A DNA stretch of 64,000 bases from Cytophagales bacterium (lineage in GTDB: Bacteria > Bacteroidota > Bacteroidia > Cytophagales > Cyclobacteriaceae): NCBI GenBank assembly GCA_022360015.1, contig JAKSDQ010000076.1:1-64000 (forward strand), written 5' to 3'. A program made the translations under genes and the position numbers. Numbering within the stretch: position 1 is the stretch's first letter; each line of letters starts with the position of its first letter. Positions 34,518 through 43,085 of the stretch are shown here, in pieces. The notes below the pieces were generated by a model. It saw only the letters and a list, made by a program, of their open reading frames with translations, did not search any database and was not told the DNA's origin.

Positions 34518-35135
34518 TTATTTCTTTTTAAGAAACATACTTTGTTTAATGTTTTTCAGACGTTTTAGGATTTTGCCTTTATTGCCGAAGTTGAATTTCT
34601 GCCCATTTTTTTTGGGGTTGTACAACATACCCGTACACAAACACATTTTTTTCTGATTTCTTTGCAGAATATCGTAGTTCTGGCAACTTTGGCAACCATT
34701 CCAAAAACTTTCATCGTCGGTTAGCGTGGAAAATGTGACCGGCTTGTACCCCAGCTCCGAGTTGATTTTCATCACTGCCATGCTGGTGGTGATACCAAAT
34801 ATTTTGGCCTCGGGATATTTTTTCCTCGAAAGCTGAAAAATTTTGTTTTTGATCTTTTTTCCGAGGCCCTGATCGCGGTACCGGTCTTTAACAATCAACC
34901 CTGAATTGGCAAGAAATTTTCCACCGCCCCAGATTTCGATATAACAAAAACCGGCGACCTCGTTGCCATCCAGCGCGATGACTGCATTACTTTCTTCCAT
35001 TTTTTTGGCAATGTAGTCAATGGTTCGTTTGGCAATGCCCGTTCCTCGTTCTTTGGCCGACCGGGCTAACAAATCGCAGATTTCACCGGCAAAAGGTGTA
35101 TGTTGATGTCCTGCGACAGTGATTTTTATTTTCAT
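34518..35135 (-). CDS. GNAT acyltransferase, putative N-acylglutamate synthase
   Basis: 205 residues. A GNAT fold with VAGFCYIEIWGGGKFLANSG, then the CoA-binding VKDRYRDQGLGKKIKNKIF (the R/Q-x-x-G-x-G/A site, ~86-99). It is the first gene of the arg operon, where the pathway needs an enzyme to acylate glutamate, and no argA or argJ is present. Bacteroidota arg operons commonly start with such a stand-alone GNAT. The C-terminal ~60 residues are basic and carry a cysteine cluster (NGCQSCQNY and KKMCLCTGM) that could bind metal. Role in the first step of the pathway is inference from context. Confidence 0.8.
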   Translation of the reverse strand: MKIKITVAGHQHTPFAGEICDLLARSAKERGTGIAKRTIDYIAKKMEESNAVIALDGNEVAGFCYIEIWGGGKFLANSGLIVKDRYRDQGLGKKIKNKIFQLSRKKYPEAKIFGITTSMAVMKINSELGYKPVTFSTLTDDESFWNGCQSCQNYDILQRNQKKMCLCTGMLYNPKKNGQKFNFGNKGKILKRLKNIKQSMFLKKK

Positions 35136-35369
35136 GTTTTTGATGAATTAACCGTAAAAAGGGTATGCTGCTTTTGGAAAATATAAATAAATGAAATCGG
35201 GTGAAATGCGCAGGGTACGTAACCCCGCATAGAATTGTTTAGCCCCTAACGGGCCTATTCCTCCTTATCCTAAGTGTAGTGTAAGAACAACTTAGTTGAC
35301 TGTCTTGTGCAATATGTGAATTTAAGGAGTTCATCAATGAGGATACAAAGAAAAGACTTTTTATTAAAA

Positions 35370-35386
35370 TGCAAAAATGTTTTGCA
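35370..35386. promoter_or_regulatory. Inverted repeat TGCAAAA-N3-TTTTGCA
   Basis: Perfect 7-bp arms around ATG, in the spacer upstream of the arg operon and ~170 bp before the cco promoter. It could be an operator for a regulator of arginine genes, but it does not match the E. coli ArgR box closely and no copy was found at another arg promoter in the window. Confidence 0.35.
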
Positions 35387-35503
35387 ATTTTTTGTTGACC
35401 TTCCGACATCCCATTCCTCCGTCTTTCCATTCCCCAACATTTCATTTTTTCGACCCGTCTCCCTGTCTTACCAAGAAATTTGGAATGAATCCAAATTACA
35501 AAA

Positions 35504-35546
35504 TGACTTTGGTCATTTTTTCACACAACCCCTTGATTTAGCTTTG
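35504..35546 (+). promoter_or_regulatory. Predicted Crp/Fnr-activated promoter of the cco operon
   Basis: TGACTTTGGTCA (35504-35515) is a TGAC-N4-GTCA palindrome, extended to AAATGAC and GTCATTT arms of 7 bp. Twenty-three bases after it comes TAGCTTTG (35539-35546), an exact TAnnTTTG -7 element. This places the box near -41. The first gene starts 34 bp after the -7 element. Confidence 0.75.
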
Positions 35547-35580
35547 CACCCAAATCCGGTACTAATGTGAATTTCGCTTT

Positions 35581-38007
35581 ATGATTGAAATTTCTGGATC
35601 AGAGACAGGGCAGGTATTAAAATGTTACCATTGCGGAGATGAATGCGACGATGATTTCATCGAGATTGACAACCAGTACTTTTGTTGCCATGGCTGTAAA
35701 ACCGTCTATGAGATTTTACACGAAAACGGACTGACACAATATTACCGACTGGAAAAAAATCCGGGGATTAGCCAGAAAGAAAAACCTCAAAATACTAATT
35801 TTGATTTCCTGGATAATCCTGAAATCCGGCAAAACCTGCTATCCTTTTCTTCAGAAAACTTTCAAAACATTTCACTCAAACTACCGGCCATCCATTGCAG
35901 TTCATGCATCTGGTTACTTGAAAACCTGCGATCGCTGAAACAGGGCATTTTGGATGTGAAAGTGAATTTTTCAAAAAAGGAGGCCCTGGTAAGTTTTAAC
36001 CCCAAAACAATATCCTTAAAGGAGGTAGCCCTATTGCTGGAAAGCATCGGCTATCCCCCTGAAATCAATCTGAGCACCAAAGAGGAGACCGCTAAAAACA
36101 CCAACCGGAACAGTTTGACCATCAAGATGGGCGTGGCAGGATTTTGTTTTGGCAACATTATGTTGTTGGCTTTTCCTGAATATCTTGGATTTACGGGTGA
36201 ATTTACCAGGGAGTTAAAATTTGTATTTTCATACCTGTCCTTATTACTGGCCCTTCCTGTAGTCTTTTATTGCAGCAGTGATTACTATTATTCCGCTTAC
36301 CGTAGCCTGAAAAGTGGTTTTGTAAATATCGATGTTCCGATTGCCCTGGGCATTACAGTCCTGTTTCTGAGAAGCGCCTATGAAATCACCTTTGACGCAG
36401 GCATCGGTTACCTGGATTCGCTTGGGGGATTGCTGTTTTTTTTGCTTATTGGCAAGTGGTTGCAGAGCAAGACTTACGAGGGTTTGTCTTTCGAACGGGA
36501 TTACAAATCCTACTTTCCTATTTCCGTAACGAGGATCGACTCGGGTAAACCTAAACATGTTGGTTTGAAAGAAATTGAGACCGGTGACCGGCTGCACATT
36601 CGTCACAGTGAGATCATACCCTCTGATGCCAGGTTATTGAGCGACAAGGCGGTTATTGACTACAGTTTTGTCAACGGAGAGTCTGCACCGGTTTCTTTCC
36701 GGAAGGGCGATTATATATTTGCAGGCGGACGTGAAGTGGGAAAAGGGATTGAAATCGAGGTGATAAAAAAGGTATCACAGAGTTACCTTACCCAATTGTG
36801 GAACAATGAGGTGTTCAAGAAGGCAAAAGAGGACTTCAAAACTTTGTTGATCAACCGTATCAGTCAGTATTTCACTGTCATTGTCTTAGGTATTGCCCTA
36901 GTGGCTGCGATAAGCTGGTATTTTATCGATATTTCACAGGTCTGGCTTGTGTTTACCGCCGTATTGATTGTGGCCTGTCCCTGCGCCCTGGTATTATCGT
37001 CGCCATTTACTAACGGGAACGTGATGCAGGTTTTTGGGCGGATGTCTCTGTACCTGAAAAACGCTGATATTGTTGAGAAATTGAATGAAATCGACACCAT
37101 CGTTTTTGATAAGACCGGCACTATTACCCACAATGACAAGCAGGGGCTGGTCTATGAGGGGGAAAGGCTCGATAGCCGGCAATTAGCGATGGTGAAAAAA
37201 ATAGCGGGCAATTCCATGCACCCTTTGAGCCGTGCCGTGTATGCCGGACTGTCGTCAGTACAGGATGAGGCTGAAATGGAGGAATACACGGAGATCCCGG
37301 GGAGAGGAATTTGTGCCAAGTCGGGTGGACATGAAATCAGAATCGGATCGGCGGAATTTACTGGTCTGAACGGACGGCCCTCCCAACAGGCTTCCGGCGA
37401 GGTACATATAATGATTGACAGCATGTATTACGGTCATTTCAATGTCGGTACGAAGTACCGCCCCGGGTTAAAGACCTTATTTAAAAAGCTGAAAGACCAT
37501 TATACAATCCTGTTGCTTTCGGGCGACGGTGAGCGCGATCTCGAGACCGTTGCAGCAGATTATGTAGACAAAAATAATGTACATTTTAATAAGTCACCGC
37601 AAGATAAGCTCGACTTCATACAACAACTTCAGCGTCGTGGCCAAAAGGTGCTGATGATAGGCGACGGGTTGAACGATGCCGGTGCTTTAAAACAAAGTGA
37701 TATCGGCATAGCGGTTACCGATAATGTGGCCAACTTTACCCCCGCCAGTGATGCCATTTTGTTGGGAAATAATTTGAAATTCCTGGATAAATTCCTGGAC
37801 TTCGGTCATTATGCCAAGAAAATAATCATTGCCAGTTTTGTGCTTTCCTTTTTGTACAACATTGTGGGAATAAGTCTGGCAGTGATGGGATATCTGGAAC
37901 CGATTGCCGCAGCCATACTCATGCCGCTAAGCAGTATTTCGGTTGTATTATTTACCACCCTTAGTATTCAGTTGACAGCAAAAAGACGAAAAATGTTTAC
38001 GCCATGA
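35581..38007 (+). CDS. ccoI: Copper-transporting P1B ATPase for cbb3 oxidase assembly
   Basis: 808 residues. The N-terminal cysteine-rich domain (CYHCGDEC at 15-22, CCHGC at 35-39) is typical of CcoI/FixI ATPases. An HMA metal-binding domain has CSSC at 106-109. Eight membrane segments, the intramembrane metal site CPC (~465, in VACPCALVLSS) and the phosphorylated Asp in DKTGTITH (~510) follow, with GDGLND near 695 for the hinge. It exports Cu(I) across the inner membrane for insertion into the binuclear haem-copper centre of CcoN. First gene of the cluster, directly under the predicted Crp/Fnr promoter; ccoS follows after 19 bp. Confidence 0.93.
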   Translation: MIEISGSETGQVLKCYHCGDECDDDFIEIDNQYFCCHGCKTVYEILHENGLTQYYRLEKNPGISQKEKPQNTNFDFLDNPEIRQNLLSFSSENFQNISLKLPAIHCSSCIWLLENLRSLKQGILDVKVNFSKKEALVSFNPKTISLKEVALLLESIGYPPEINLSTKEETAKNTNRNSLTIKMGVAGFCFGNIMLLAFPEYLGFTGEFTRELKFVFSYLSLLLALPVVFYCSSDYYYSAYRSLKSGFVNIDVPIALGITVLFLRSAYEITFDAGIGYLDSLGGLLFFLLIGKWLQSKTYEGLSFERDYKSYFPISVTRIDSGKPKHVGLKEIETGDRLHIRHSEIIPSDARLLSDKAVIDYSFVNGESAPVSFRKGDYIFAGGREVGKGIEIEVIKKVSQSYLTQLWNNEVFKKAKEDFKTLLINRISQYFTVIVLGIALVAAISWYFIDISQVWLVFTAVLIVACPCALVLSSPFTNGNVMQVFGRMSLYLKNADIVEKLNEIDTIVFDKTGTITHNDKQGLVYEGERLDSRQLAMVKKIAGNSMHPLSRAVYAGLSSVQDEAEMEEYTEIPGRGICAKSGGHEIRIGSAEFTGLNGRPSQQASGEVHIMIDSMYYGHFNVGTKYRPGLKTLFKKLKDHYTILLLSGDGERDLETVAADYVDKNNVHFNKSPQDKLDFIQQLQRRGQKVLMIGDGLNDAGALKQSDIGIAVTDNVANFTPASDAILLGNNLKFLDKFLDFGHYAKKIIIASFVLSFLYNIVGISLAVMGYLEPIAAAILMPLSSISVVLFTTLSIQLTAKRRKMFTP

Positions 38008-38026
38008 TCATTAAAATGTTTATATC

Positions 38027-38224
38027 ATGATCATTATTGTGTTTTTGATATGTATCAGTCTTTGTATTGCCTTATTTTTTCTGGCTACTTATATATGGGC
38101 CGTTAAATCGGGGCAATATGATGACACTTATTCTCCGGGAATAAGAATTCTGTTTGACGATCAGTCAAAAAAGGTTGAAAAAAGTACTTCTGATAAAAAA
38201 AATGATATCAAAAAATCAGAATAG
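38027..38224 (+). CDS. ccoS: cbb3 oxidase maturation protein CcoS
   Basis: 65 residues. One membrane segment (~3-28) followed by the short CcoS/FixS pattern W-A-(V/I)-K-S-G-Q-(Y/F)-D-D (here WAVKSGQYDD) and a basic tail. CcoS is needed for cofactor insertion into the cbb3 catalytic subunit. It lies 19 bp after ccoI. The 115-bp gap before ccoN contains another Crp/Fnr-like box. Confidence 0.9.
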   Translation: MIIIVFLICISLCIALFFLATYIWAVKSGQYDDTYSPGIRILFDDQSKKVEKSTSDKKNDIKKSE

Positions 38225-38242
38225 TGTTCATGCGGGAAACAA

Positions 38243-38254
38243 TGACATAAATCA
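38243..38254 (+). promoter_or_regulatory. Crp/Fnr-type box upstream of ccoN
   Basis: TGACATAAATCA has the TGA-N6-TCA form with one arm changed. No TAnnTTTG element stands 23 nt downstream; the nearest, TATGTTGT at 38283-38290, is imperfect and 28 nt away. Its place, 86 bp before ccoN, would allow a second internal start for the oxidase genes. Confidence 0.4.
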
Positions 38255-38339
38255 GTTTTTTTTATAACAAAGATCATCAAAATATGTTGTTTCCGGCTCT
38301 AGCTTAGCATTGAATTTAATCATTTGACCATTTCTATTT

Positions 38340-40481
38340 ATGGAACTTGAAAAGTTTAGTTACGACAACAAAATAGTTAAATACTTTGCCGTTGCCACGG
38401 TAATTTTTGGCCTTGTCGGGATGTTGGTCGGCTTGACCGTCGCTATCCAGTTATTTTACCCTGTGTTTAATTTTGATCTGCAATACACGACTTTTGGCCG
38501 GCTCAGGCCATTGCATACCAATGCTGTCATATTTGCTTTTGTTGGTAATGCCATGTTTGCAGGAACCTATTATTCGTTGCAGCGGTTGCTTAAAACCAGA
38601 ATGTTCAGTGACCTGCTGTCCTGGGTACATTTTTGGGGTTGGCAATTGATCATTGTCGCTGCGGCTGTTTCACTGCCCTTGGGGTATACAACCTCTAAAG
38701 AGTATGCTGAGCTGGAATGGCCCATTGACATTGCCATCACGCTGATCTGGGTGGTATTCGGTATCAATATGATAGGTACCATTCTTAAACGCAGGGAGAG
38801 ACATATGTATGTCGCAATATGGTTTTACATTGCCACTTTTGTGACGGTAGCGGTATTGCATGTGGTCAATTCTTTTGAAATACCGGTGAGCTTTATGAAA
38901 AGTTATTCCTGGTTTTCAGGCGTACAGGATGCCCTGGTGCAATGGTGGTATGGCCACAACGCGGTGGCTTTCTTTCTCACCACTCCATTCTTAGGGTTAA
39001 TGTATTACTATTTACCTAAAGCCGCCAACCGGCCGGTTTACTCTTACAAACTATCGATCATTCACTTTTGGGCGCTCATCTTTATTTACATTTGGGCAGG
39101 CCCTCATCACTTGCTTTATACTTCACTTCCTGATTGGGCGCAGTCTCTTGGTGTAGTCTTCTCAGTCATGCTTATAGCTCCTTCATGGGGTGGTATGTTA
39201 AACGGACTGCTGACCTTGCGTGGTGCCTGGGACAGGGTCCGGGAAGACCCGGTGCTTAAGTTTATGGTAGTAGCTGTCACAGCTTATGGCATGGCGACCT
39301 TTGAAGGGCCGATGTTGTCCTTGAAGAATGTCAACGCTATCGCGCACTTTACCGACTGGATCATTGCCCACGTCCATGTAGGGGGATTAGGGTGGAATGG
39401 CTTCCTGACCTTCGGTATGCTTTATTGGATGATCCCCAGAATGTGGCAGACAAAGCTTTACTCCGTTAAACTGGCCAATGCCCATTTCTGGATCGGTACC
39501 CTGGGAATCATATTTTATGCATTGCCTATGTACTGGGCCGGTTTCACCCAAAGTCTGATGTGGAAACAATTTGGTCCGGACGGCTTTCTGGTATACAAAA
39601 ACTTCCTTGAAACGGTTGTACAGATTATTCCTATGTACATGTTGAGGGCCTTCGGTGGGTTGCTTTATTTGATTGGGGCCTTTATGATGTCTTACAACCT
39701 TGTGCAAACTGCCAAGAGAGGAACATTTATGGCCAATGAGCCGGCGGAAGCTTTACCCTTGGAGAAAAAACGAATTACCGGTGGATACTGGCACAAGGCG
39801 CTGGAAAGAAAACCGGTCTTGTTTACAGTTTTAACGCTTATCGCCATCCTGGTAGGGGGAGTGATCGAATTTATTCCTACTTTCCTTATCAAATCCAACG
39901 TACCTACGATTGCGGCGGTCAAACCTTATACGCCCCTTGAACTTCATGGCAGGGACATTTATATCAGGGAAGGCTGTGTTACCTGCCATACGCAAATGAT
40001 CAGGCCATTCAGGTCAGAGGTACTACGCTATGACCCTAATAACATGGAATATTCAAAAGCCGGCGAATTTGTGTATGACCATCCATTCCTATGGGGATCC
40101 AAACGGACTGGTCCGGATTTGCACCGGGTAGGTAAAAAATACGGCGACTCATGGCATTACAACCATATGTATGATCCACAGTCCATGTCACCCGGTTCCA
40201 TTATGCCAAGGTACCCATGGCTTTTTACCCAGCAGGTAGATATGGACCAAACCAAATCCATGATCAATGCCCTCAGAACGATAGGTGTTCCCTATCAGGA
40301 AGGCTACGAGCAAATCGCTAATGAAGATCTTGTCAAACAAGCTGAGATAATCGTAAACAATCTGGCCAAAGAGGGAATTGAAACCCGGAAAGAGGCAGAA
40401 ATTGTGGCCTTGATTGCCTATCTGCAACGTTTGGGTACTGATATTAAAACAGATGATAACCTGGCGAAAGGAGGACAGTAA
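38340..40481 (+). CDS. ccoNO: Fused cbb3 cytochrome oxidase subunits I and II (CcoN-CcoO)
   Basis: 713 residues. Residues ~1-465 are CcoN, a 12-helix haem-copper oxidase core: LHTNAVIFAFVGN (His for low-spin haem b), WWYGHNAVAFFLT (CuB His), WAGPHHLLYT (His-His pair of CuB) and HFTDWIIAHVHVGGLGWNG (haem ligands). Residues ~520-713 are CcoO, with one membrane anchor and a c-type haem site CVTCHTQMIRPF (C546). The fusion is usual in Bacteroidota. This is the catalytic part of the high-affinity cbb3 oxidase of the inner membrane, which reduces oxygen at low concentration and pumps protons. Confidence 0.96.
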   Translation: MELEKFSYDNKIVKYFAVATVIFGLVGMLVGLTVAIQLFYPVFNFDLQYTTFGRLRPLHTNAVIFAFVGNAMFAGTYYSLQRLLKTRMFSDLLSWVHFWGWQLIIVAAAVSLPLGYTTSKEYAELEWPIDIAITLIWVVFGINMIGTILKRRERHMYVAIWFYIATFVTVAVLHVVNSFEIPVSFMKSYSWFSGVQDALVQWWYGHNAVAFFLTTPFLGLMYYYLPKAANRPVYSYKLSIIHFWALIFIYIWAGPHHLLYTSLPDWAQSLGVVFSVMLIAPSWGGMLNGLLTLRGAWDRVREDPVLKFMVVAVTAYGMATFEGPMLSLKNVNAIAHFTDWIIAHVHVGGLGWNGFLTFGMLYWMIPRMWQTKLYSVKLANAHFWIGTLGIIFYALPMYWAGFTQSLMWKQFGPDGFLVYKNFLETVVQIIPMYMLRAFGGLLYLIGAFMMSYNLVQTAKRGTFMANEPAEALPLEKKRITGGYWHKALERKPVLFTVLTLIAILVGGVIEFIPTFLIKSNVPTIAAVKPYTPLELHGRDIYIREGCVTCHTQMIRPFRSEVLRYDPNNMEYSKAGEFVYDHPFLWGSKRTGPDLHRVGKKYGDSWHYNHMYDPQSMSPGSIMPRYPWLFTQQVDMDQTKSMINALRTIGVPYQEGYEQIANEDLVKQAEIIVNNLAKEGIETRKEAEIVALIAYLQRLGTDIKTDDNLAKGGQ

Positions 40482-40483
40482 TC

Positions 40484-40693
40484 ATGTTTAAACATTATTT
40501 CGAACAAATTCATAACGTGGAGATCTGGCCGATCATATCGTTATCCATATTCTTCATTTTCTTTGTGGTATTGCTCATTTGGGTATTTACAACTGACAAA
40601 AACTTTATAAACGACATGAGTCGGCTTCCTTTGGAAGGAAATAACTCAGATGATACTTCATTAAACGGATCAAAGCATGAACAAGACAATTAA
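40484..40693 (+). CDS. ccoQ: cbb3 oxidase small subunit CcoQ
   Basis: 69 residues with one membrane segment (~17-36: IISLSIFFIFFVVLLIWVF) and a short polar tail, the size and layout of CcoQ/FixQ. It stabilises the complex in other bacteria. It starts 2 bp after ccoNO and overlaps ccoP by 17 bp. Confidence 0.8.
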   Translation: MFKHYFEQIHNVEIWPIISLSIFFIFFVVLLIWVFTTDKNFINDMSRLPLEGNNSDDTSLNGSKHEQDN

Positions 40694-41642
40694 CACTTTT
40701 CAAGCCGCTTTACAAGCAATCGCTCCGGGCCGGAGATTTAAATTACTGATTTTATCGCTGCTCTTGTTATGCGCACCGGCTAAAACATTTGCACAGAATG
40801 TGGGTTCAACGGCATCCGGCAATGAGAGTTTTATCTTCTACCTGGTCATTTCGCTTGTGTTTTTTGTCATGATACTGGTTTTGGTGGTAGCCATTTACAC
40901 TTTGTCGATCTTAAAGATGATTATTAAAAGTGAACGTGGACAAACCGAGGAGGAGGTTGAAACCGAGACATGGTGGGATAAACTGAAATTAAAAATGACA
41001 GATGCTGTGCCTGTTGAACAGGAAGAAACAGTACTATTAACACACGAATATGATGGTATCAAGGAATTGGATAACCATCTGCCACCATGGTGGAAGTGGT
41101 TGTTTTACGCCACCATCATTTTTGCGGTTTTCTATCTGGCTGTACATCATGTATGGAAAACGGCTCCCTTACAAATCCAGGAATACCAAAATGAATTACT
41201 GGCAGCCGCCCAACTCGAGGAAGAAAGAGGAGGCGATGATGAGGATGCCATTAATGAGGATAACGTCACCTTTAGTAATGAAGTGGCTGTGATTGAAAAA
41301 GGAAAGCAATTGTACGATGTAAACTGTGTGGCATGCCACAGGAATGATGCGGGAGGTTTGCCAGGACTAGGGCCTAATCTTACCGACGAATACTGGCTGC
41401 ACGGTGGGGGTATTAAAAATATATTCAAAACCATTCAGAACGGCGTACAGGGAACCAGTATGATTTCCTGGAAAACACAAATGAGTCCTGAGGATATGCG
41501 GTCTGTTGCCAGCTACGTCATGACCGTAGAAGGCACAAATCCTCCCAATGCCAGGGAGCCGCAGGGCGAGCGATATGTCCCTGAAGCAGAAGTTGCTCCG
41601 GAGGAAGCAACCCCTGAAAGTGATAGTTTGCCGGCAGAATAA
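40677..41642 (+). CDS. ccoP: cbb3 oxidase subunit III (CcoP), single haem c
   Basis: 321 residues. It has an N-terminal signal-like hydrophobic segment (~20-40), a membrane segment (~51-77), then the FixP_N motif YDGIKELDNHLPPWWKWLF with another membrane segment (~140-162), and a cytochrome c domain with CVACH at 217-221 and a Met ligand later (SMISWKTQM). Classical CcoP carries two CxxCH sites; only one is present here. The C-terminal ~30 residues are acidic and Pro/Glu-rich. It passes electrons to CcoO. Overlaps ccoQ by 17 bp. Confidence 0.92.
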   Translation: MNKTINTFQAALQAIAPGRRFKLLILSLLLLCAPAKTFAQNVGSTASGNESFIFYLVISLVFFVMILVLVVAIYTLSILKMIIKSERGQTEEEVETETWWDKLKLKMTDAVPVEQEETVLLTHEYDGIKELDNHLPPWWKWLFYATIIFAVFYLAVHHVWKTAPLQIQEYQNELLAAAQLEEERGGDDEDAINEDNVTFSNEVAVIEKGKQLYDVNCVACHRNDAGGLPGLGPNLTDEYWLHGGGIKNIFKTIQNGVQGTSMISWKTQMSPEDMRSVASYVMTVEGTNPPNAREPQGERYVPEAEVAPEEATPESDSLPAE

Positions 41643-41666
41643 AATGTAGATGCGGAGATGCTTTAA

Positions 41667-43085
41667 ATGGAAGAGTTATATCAGTTTGACGAGGAATTCA
41701 GAGATACCATCGCTACAGTCGATGAGAAGGGTAAAAGGATTTGGGTTTATCCCAAAAAGCCAAAGGGCAGATTTCATACCTGGCGGGCCATCGTTGCGGT
41801 AATATTGCTGGTAGCATTATTTGCCGGACCATTTATCAGTATTAATGGCCATCCACTGATTTTACTGAATATTTTTGAACGAAAATTTGTCCTGTTTGGC
41901 CAGGCTTTCTGGCCACAGGATTTTTTTCTTTTCGTACTGGCCATGATTACCCTGTTTGTGTTCATAATTCTCTTTACGGTGATTTATGGCAGGGTATGGT
42001 GCGGATGGGCTTGTCCGCAAACCATATTTATGGAAATGGTTTTCCGTAAATTGGAATACCTTATTGAGGGAGATGCCAACCAACAGCGAAGACTGGATAA
42101 ATCTCCCTGGAATTTCAATAAAATCTGGCGGAAAACGGTCAAGCAACTACTGTTTGTATTCATTGCTGTTTTAATAGGTCATTTGGTAATGGCCTATTTA
42201 ATTGGCATTGACCAGGTCAGGGAAATTGTAACCAAGCCACCTGCTGAAAACCTGGCTGGTTTTTTGGGACTGGTGGCTTTTTCCGGGGTGTTTTATGGCG
42301 TTTTTGCCCGTTTCAGAGAGCAGGCCTGCATTGCTGTTTGCCCTTATGGCCGGTTACAGGGTGTTTTATTGAGTAAGGAGTCGGTTGTGGTTGCCTATGA
42401 CTGGATAAGGGGTGAACCCAGAAAGAAACTCAAAAAGAACCAGCCCGAAACTGATGCCGGTGATTGCATTGATTGTAAGCTATGTGTTCACGCATGCCCT
42501 ACCGGTATAGATATCAGAAACGGCACCCAGTTGGAATGTGTTAACTGTACTGCCTGCATCGATGCCTGCGATGAGGTAATGACTAAAATTAATAAACCTA
42601 CAGGGTTGATCAGGTATGATTCTTATGAGGGTATTAAAACGGGGAAAAAGTTTAGATTTAATGCCAGGGTAGCCGGTTATTCGATTGTGTTGACTCTGTT
42701 GTTGGGTGTATTCGGGTTTTTGCTGGTAAGCAGAACCGATGTGGAAACCACCGTATTGAGAGTCCCGGGTATGTTGTACCAAAACCAGCCGGATAACCGG
42801 ATCAGTAATCTTTACAACATTCAGTTTGTTAACAAAACATTTGACCCCATTAATCTGCAGGTAACCTTGAAAGATCAGGCAGACGGCACCATAAAAAAAG
42901 TAGGTGAACGCGCACTGATGGTACCTCCGAATGAAAAAACAGAGGGCGTCTTCTTTGTTGAACTGCCTAAAGAAGTTCTAACAGGGGCCAAAACAAAAAT
43001 TATCCTGGGGATTTATCAGGATGATCAACTGATCGATGAGATTAAAACCAATTTTCTTGGACCAATAAACGTAAAAGGGCCATGA
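41667..43085 (+). CDS. ccoG: cbb3 oxidase accessory ferredoxin CcoG
   Basis: 472 residues. Four or five membrane segments and two iron-sulfur regions: RVWCGWACPQTIFMEM (C112 onward) and a ferredoxin domain with CIDCKLCVHACPTGIDI (C267 onward) and CVNCTACIDACD. A C-terminal immunoglobulin-like domain follows (~355-472). CcoG/RdxA is thought to reduce Cu(II) to Cu(I) for oxidase assembly. It is co-transcribed, 24 bp after ccoP, and its end overlaps ccoH by 4 bp. Confidence 0.94.
   Translation: MEELYQFDEEFRDTIATVDEKGKRIWVYPKKPKGRFHTWRAIVAVILLVALFAGPFISINGHPLILLNIFERKFVLFGQAFWPQDFFLFVLAMITLFVFIILFTVIYGRVWCGWACPQTIFMEMVFRKLEYLIEGDANQQRRLDKSPWNFNKIWRKTVKQLLFVFIAVLIGHLVMAYLIGIDQVREIVTKPPAENLAGFLGLVAFSGVFYGVFARFREQACIAVCPYGRLQGVLLSKESVVVAYDWIRGEPRKKLKKNQPETDAGDCIDCKLCVHACPTGIDIRNGTQLECVNCTACIDACDEVMTKINKPTGLIRYDSYEGIKTGKKFRFNARVAGYSIVLTLLLGVFGFLLVSRTDVETTVLRVPGMLYQNQPDNRISNLYNIQFVNKTFDPINLQVTLKDQADGTIKKVGERALMVPPNEKTEGVFFVELPKEVLTGAKTKIILGIYQDDQLIDEIKTNFLGPINVKGP

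Larger units (their letters stand above)
35136..35580. other. Divergent spacer between the arg and cco operons
   Basis: About 445 bases without a supported gene. It must contain the arg operon promoter on the minus strand, which was not resolved, and contains the Crp/Fnr-type ccoI promoter on the plus strand plus a separate inverted repeat at 35370-35386. The open frame across 35307-35570 has no family features. Confidence 0.6.
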
